This document shows positions 34,217 through 37,634 of a stretch of DNA of 37,634 nt, one piece after another. The notes below the pieces were generated by a model, which was not told the origin of the DNA, did no database searches, and was given only the letters and a program-made list of their open reading frames with translations. Origin of the DNA: CAZEAN01 sp964510225 (GTDB taxonomy: Bacteria; Planctomycetota; Planctomycetia; Isosphaerales; Isosphaeraceae); the NCBI GenBank assembly GCA_964510225.1, contig CAZEAN010000059.1:1-37634 (forward strand), in the 5' to 3' direction. The position numbers and the translations under genes were made by a program. How positions within the stretch are numbered: the stretch's first letter is position 1; the number at the start of each line of letters is the position of its first letter.

Positions 34217-36145
34217 ATGGCCACGGCGGCAACCTCAAACACCTACTCTGCGAAATCGATCACGGTCCTTGAAGGACTGGAAGCGGTTCGTCGTCGGCCC
34301 GGGATGTACATTGGCGGCGTTGATAAGGACGGCCTCCATCACCTTGTCTGGGAAATTGTCGACAATTCCATCGATGAAGTGATGAATGGTCATGCCACCC
34401 GGATCATCGTAACGCTCCACCAAGATGGTCGGTCGATTTCCGTCGCCGATAATGGACGCGGGATCCCCGTCGACACCCACGAGAAAGCGGGACGAAGCGC
34501 ACTCGAGCTGATCTTTACAACGCTCCATGCGGGCGGCAAGTTCGATAGCGATTCCTATAAGGTCGCCGGTGGCCTTCATGGAGTGGGGGCAAGCGTTGTT
34601 AACGCGCTCAGCAGTAAGCTTGAAGTGCAGGTCAAGCGGGATGGTTTTCTCTGGAAGCAAGAGTATCGCCGCGGCAAGCCTATTGGTTCGGTGACGAAGG
34701 TCGAACCTGCTCGGGGATCTGGAACCACGGTCCAGTTCACCCCGGACCCTGAAATCTTCCCAGAGATCTCCTACGATTCCACGACCATCGCCGAGCGCCT
34801 TGATGTCAAAACATATCTGAACAAAGGGCTGAGCATTCAATTTGTCGACCAGAAAGCGAAAACTTCGGTCGAATTCTGTCATGAAGGCGGTGTCAGTGAC
34901 TTGTTAGACGCAATTACAACCACGCGCGAAGATATCCGGATTGCCCCAACTCCGTTTGTCTTGGAGCGGGAAGACGAAGAGATCCGCGTTGAGTTGGCGA
35001 TGACTTGGACTGAATCCACTGACGAAGTTCTTCGATCCTTTGTCAACACAATCCCGACCCGAGATGGCGGGACCCATGAGCAAGGGCTCCGGGAGGCGGT
35101 CCGCATCGCGCTCCAGAAGCACATTAAAGACCACGAATTCGCAAAAAAGGGTCCTGAGGTTAAGTCTGAGGATATCCGTGAGGGCCTTGTAGGTGTTCTC
35201 TCGGTCTGCGTGCGCGAGCCCCAATTCCAGGGACAAACCAAGGGGCGACTTAATAATCCCGAAGTACGCGGACTGGTTGATTCTGCTGTCCGCACACGTC
35301 TTGAAGATTACTTACTGAAAAACAAAAGTAGTGCCGATGCGATTGTTCAACGCATTCTTCAGGCTGCGAAGGCTCGCGAGGCAAGTCGCGCCGCGGCTTC
35401 TCAGGTCCGCCGGAAGACCGCGATAAGCACTCGGCTCAACCTCCCCGGCAAACTTCACGATTGCGACACGACCGATGCGAGCCGTTCTGAGCTCCTGATC
35501 GTTGAGGGAGACTCGGCGGGCGGATCGGCGAAGCAGGGACGGGACCGCGACTTGCAAGCGGTGTTGCCCCTCCGAGGGAAGGTCCTGAATGCCGAGCAGG
35601 CGGGACGGGCAAAAGTACTGGACAACAAAGAACTTACTGACATTGTGAGTGCACTCGGTTGTGGAATCGACGAGCAGTTCGATCCTGCCCGACTCCGTTA
35701 CGGCAAGATCATTTTGCTGACTGATGCCGATAGTGATGGGCATCACATTGCGACGCTTTTGCTCACATTCTTCTATCGTCACCTCCGTGGTCTCTTCGAT
35801 CACGGTCATATCTATCTTGGCTGCACACCACTTTATAAAATCTCTGCGTCGAAGCAGAACTATTGGGCGCTCGATGACCGCGAACGTGATCAAATCCTTG
35901 CAAAACTTCCGGGAAACGTCCGGCCAACGATCGTTCGGTTCAAAGGTCTCGGGGAGATGCCCGCGAAAGATCTTTACGAAACGACACTCGATCCATCTCG
36001 CCGACGCCTCATTCGGGTGGTGATTCCCGAGGATGATCGCCCGTTTACGGAACAGACCGTCCGTGGCTTAATGGGTCGCGATCCGGAAGCTCGATTCAAG
36101 TTCATCATGGAAGAAGCCTATTCTGCGAGCGAGATCGATATCTGA
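34217..36145 (+). CDS. gyrB: Type IIA DNA topoisomerase subunit B (gyrase B or topo IV ParE)
   Basis: A 642-residue ATPase subunit. The GHKL ATPase domain has LEAVRRRPGMYIGG, EIVDNSIDEV, DNGRGIPVD and GGLHGVGASVVNALS. The transducer carries the QTK motif (FQGQTKGRLNN). The TOPRIM domain follows with VEGDSAGGSAKQGRDR, the acidic DADSDGHH, and then the C-terminal RFKGLGEMPAKDLYETTLDP and RGLMGRDPEARFKFI. There is no large insertion of the E. coli GyrB type. The C-terminal motif LMGRDPEARF is somewhat ParE-like, so the gyrase label is not secure. It forms a tandem with the A subunit upstream. The ATG at 34217 has only a weak ribosome binding site. Stop is TGA. Confidence 0.94.
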   Translation: MATAATSNTYSAKSITVLEGLEAVRRRPGMYIGGVDKDGLHHLVWEIVDNSIDEVMNGHATRIIVTLHQDGRSISVADNGRGIPVDTHEKAGRSALELIFTTLHAGGKFDSDSYKVAGGLHGVGASVVNALSSKLEVQVKRDGFLWKQEYRRGKPIGSVTKVEPARGSGTTVQFTPDPEIFPEISYDSTTIAERLDVKTYLNKGLSIQFVDQKAKTSVEFCHEGGVSDLLDAITTTREDIRIAPTPFVLEREDEEIRVELAMTWTESTDEVLRSFVNTIPTRDGGTHEQGLREAVRIALQKHIKDHEFAKKGPEVKSEDIREGLVGVLSVCVREPQFQGQTKGRLNNPEVRGLVDSAVRTRLEDYLLKNKSSADAIVQRILQAAKAREASRAAASQVRRKTAISTRLNLPGKLHDCDTTDASRSELLIVEGDSAGGSAKQGRDRDLQAVLPLRGKVLNAEQAGRAKVLDNKELTDIVSALGCGIDEQFDPARLRYGKIILLTDADSDGHHIATLLLTFFYRHLRGLFDHGHIYLGCTPLYKISASKQNYWALDDRERDQILAKLPGNVRPTIVRFKGLGEMPAKDLYETTLDPSRRRLIRVVIPEDDRPFTEQTVRGLMGRDPEARFKFIMEEAYSASEIDI

Positions 36146-36434
36146 TTGTTTGATCCGTTACGATCCTTCTGTTTTCTCCTGAGTTAGCTCATGATCCTCT
36201 ATCCAAGGTGAGGAGAAGTGACTAATCTTGCTCTTCAGCGATTCCGAAGGACGATTGAGATGATCTTTCTTAACGAGAGAAAACTTCTTCAATGTCCTAT
36301 GATCTTGTTCGTGGTTCTCGTCCCTCTGCCCAGGAAGCCAATCGGTCCTCAGTGATCAAGTGCTCAACGTCGGAGAACCGCAGGACGTCCAACTACCTTT
36401 CCCGCCTTCCCTCGAAGCCAACCCAGGACTCAGA
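36146..36434. other. Gap between gyrB-like gene and desaturase
   Basis: About 290 bases with no gene or strong hairpin seen. The promoter of the desaturase gene probably lies here, but no convincing consensus boxes were found. Confidence 0.4.
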
Positions 36435-37445
36435 ATGAGCACGGAGATTACAGCACCATCCGCGCCGAAGCGGATCGCGTGGACCCCATTGATTTGGATC
36501 GGGGCCCTTCACGTGGGCGCCCTATTGGCCTTTGTCCCGGCCTTCTTCAGCTGGGAAGCACTCGGGGTCTGCATCTTGTTGCACTGGCTGACCGGCGGTG
36601 TCGGAATCTGCATGGTCTATCACCGACTTCTTACCCATCGAAGTTATGCCGTCCGACCTCATTGGTTGGAGTATGTGCTCACGACGATCGGCTGTTGTGC
36701 TTCTGAGGGAGGACCGATTCACTGGGTTGCCGATCACCGCAGGCACCACGCGCATTCGGATGAAGGGGAAGATGTACATACTCCTCTTCAAGGATTTGCT
36801 TGGGCTCATATGTTCTGGTGGGCGACTCCAGAAATCACCTCCGATCATACGCCGGCTTACCACGCACGCTGGGCACCTGACCTAACCCGAGATCCAGTCC
36901 ATGTCTGGATCGATCGTTGGCACTTCATTTTTCCCTTGATGTTGGCAGGACTCCTTTTCGCAATCGGTGGTTGGCCGATGCTCATCTGGGGGCACTTTGT
37001 ACGATCGGTTCTCGTGCTCCATACCACCTGGTTGGTCAACTCAGCTACGCATGTCTGGGGTTATCGGACTTATCAAACCCGTGATCACTCGACCAATCTC
37101 TGGTGGGTTGCGTTGGTGACCTACGGCGAAGGATGGCACAATAATCACCACGCATTCCAGACCTCAGCGCGGCATGGCTTGAGGTGGTGGGAAGTGGATA
37201 TGACCTATGGTCTCATCCGGTTCCTCTCTTGGTTCAAGGTCGTCAACAACATCAAATTGGCCAAAACAAATCGCAAGTCTTCGTTATCGGCCACTGTTCC
37301 TGGAACGACTCCGGCAGAAGCAACCGCTGCTGCAACAGCCTTGCCGAATTCAGAGGAACAGAGTGGTGTTCATCCAGCGCCGATCGAATCTCCTTCCTTC
37401 GGGCTGAGCGATTCTCTTGCAGTCAGCAAGTCAGTCGCGTCATAG
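36435..37445 (+). CDS. Fatty acid (acyl-CoA/acyl-lipid) desaturase
   Basis: A 336-residue membrane di-iron desaturase, likely of the delta-9 class. The ATG at 36435 has AGGA six bases upstream; 25 further codons are open upstream. Three histidine boxes are intact: HRLLTH (63-68), HRRHH (101-105) and HNNHH (235-239, in EGWHNNHHAF). Hydrophobic spans lie at about 20-60, 78-92 and 162-202. It introduces a double bond into a fatty acyl chain using oxygen and an electron donor, so an aerobic lifestyle is implied. The tail from about 265 is Ala/Thr/Ser/Pro-rich and probably disordered. It ends in tandem TAG TAG followed by TTT TGA. The tRNA gene begins 18 bases later. Confidence 0.93.
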   Translation: MSTEITAPSAPKRIAWTPLIWIGALHVGALLAFVPAFFSWEALGVCILLHWLTGGVGICMVYHRLLTHRSYAVRPHWLEYVLTTIGCCASEGGPIHWVADHRRHHAHSDEGEDVHTPLQGFAWAHMFWWATPEITSDHTPAYHARWAPDLTRDPVHVWIDRWHFIFPLMLAGLLFAIGGWPMLIWGHFVRSVLVLHTTWLVNSATHVWGYRTYQTRDHSTNLWWVALVTYGEGWHNNHHAFQTSARHGLRWWEVDMTYGLIRFLSWFKVVNNIKLAKTNRKSSLSATVPGTTPAEATAAATALPNSEEQSGVHPAPIESPSFGLSDSLAVSKSVAS

Positions 37446-37463
37446 TAGTTTTGATTGCTAGGC

Positions 37464-37499
37464 GCGGCCCTAGCTCAACGGTTAGAGCAGGGGACTCAT
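37464..37499 (+). tRNA. tRNA with CAU anticodon, 5' exon (probably tRNA-Ile2), interrupted by an intron
   Basis: The 5' half of a tRNA is clear. Acceptor strand GCGGCCC (37464-37470), U8-A9, a D-arm GCTC/GAGC around the 8-base loop AACGGTTA, then the anticodon stem GGGGA, C32, T33 and the anticodon CAT at 37497-37499. The sequence AGCAGGGGACTCAT and the D-loop size match bacterial tRNA-Ile with CAU (modified to lysidine by TilS) better than elongator or initiator tRNA-Met. The expected AATCCC that would pair with GGGGA does not follow; intron sequence begins instead. The 3' half is beyond the window, so identity is not final. Confidence 0.85.
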
Positions 37500-37634
37500 C
37501 AAATGGGTGGCGTCGGAGGGTAACCTTCGAACTGCAAACCGGGTGAATTGCGGGAAACCTAAACCGAGTTGACCGGTGATCTGAAACAATCCAGGTTGAT
37601 TCAGCATGGCAATCCGCAGCCAACCCTGGTCGGG
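37500..37634 (+). ncRNA. Group I self-splicing intron (subgroup IC3-like), 3' part outside the window
   Basis: Directly after the CAU anticodon the sequence reads as the 5' part of a group I intron. The P element AATTGCGGGAAACCTAAA (37546-37563) and the Q element GGCAATCCGCAGCCAA (37608-37623) are almost the cyanobacterial tRNA-Leu pattern. Their P4 strands, TGCGG (37549-37553) and CCGCA (37614-37618), pair. A P2-like stem CGGAGG/CCTTCG (37514-37519, 37524-37529) is capped by a GUAA loop. A hairpin CTGAA/TTCAG (37581-37585, 37600-37604) fills the P5 extension. The 5' exon ending CAU can pair with GUG at 37507-37509 (as in the Azoarcus tRNA-Ile intron) or, over six pairs, with ATGGGT. The R and S elements and 3' splice site lie past the window end. 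No endonuclease frame is visible. Confidence 0.88.

Noticed and set aside
5262..37445. Full reassignment of TAG as a sense codon
   Set aside because: Six genes end in TAG, and at least PSD1 and FolD end where the families normally end. The secreted protein at 12762-14408 would gain a long unsupported tail.
37464..37499. Initiator tRNA-fMet as the identity of the split tRNA
   Set aside because: The anticodon stem is GGGGA, not the run of G-C pairs directly next to the loop that marks initiators. The D-arm and loop fit tRNA-Ile2 better, although elongator tRNA-Met is not excluded until the 3' half is seen.
37423..37623. A 66-codon minus-strand frame over the tRNA and intron
   Set aside because: It is antisense to the structured RNA and has no family resemblance.

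Overview
The window looks like part of a planctomycete chromosome (Planctomycetota, or a close PVC relative). The main signs are an adjacent pair of a PSCyt1/DUF1549/DUF1553 cytochrome-type protein and a DUF1501 protein, a PEP-CTERM surface protein, many secreted proteins of unknown function, and loosely packed single genes separated by non-coding gaps. I count 27 protein-coding loci on both strands, and one tRNA gene cut off by the right edge. No insertion sequence, prophage or CRISPR array was seen.

Layout. 1-2.6 kb: mostly non-coding, with a 55-nt exact direct repeat and one PEP-CTERM gene. 2.6-5.1 kb: a DUF433-containing gene converging on a two-gene unit (hypothetical protein, then an Mrp-type ATPase). 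5.2-7.0 kb: dnaJ-like, rnpA, yidD. 7.0-11.6 kb, minus strand: a family 2 glycosyltransferase, an ABC-2 exporter (ATPase and permease) and an acyltransferase, a plausible envelope or lipid cluster. 12.0-18.8 kb: secreted or membrane proteins, including an M28 peptidase whose reading frame holds an in-frame TAG. 18.9-23.0 kb: PSD1 then DUF1501; the DUF1501 gene also holds an in-frame TAG. 24.1-31.3 kb: methyltransferase, alpha/beta hydrolase, NUDIX hydrolase, queA, a family 4 glycosyltransferase, folD and a TIM-barrel isomerase. 31.7-36.1 kb: the A then B subunits of a type IIA topoisomerase. 36.4-37.4 kb: a fatty acid desaturase, and directly after it the tRNA.

The two strongest observations are these. 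First, the tRNA with anticodon CAU at the right edge is interrupted directly after the anticodon by what reads as a group I intron of the IC3 type: the P and Q core elements are present and pair with each other. Second, two secreted-protein genes about 3 kb apart (M28 peptidase and DUF1501) each have one in-frame amber codon with recognisable family sequence on both sides. Six other genes here end in TAG, so wholesale reassignment is unlikely; nonsense mutations, sequence errors or partial readthrough remain possible.

All calls come from reading the sequence and from remembered family features. No database search or structure calculation was run.
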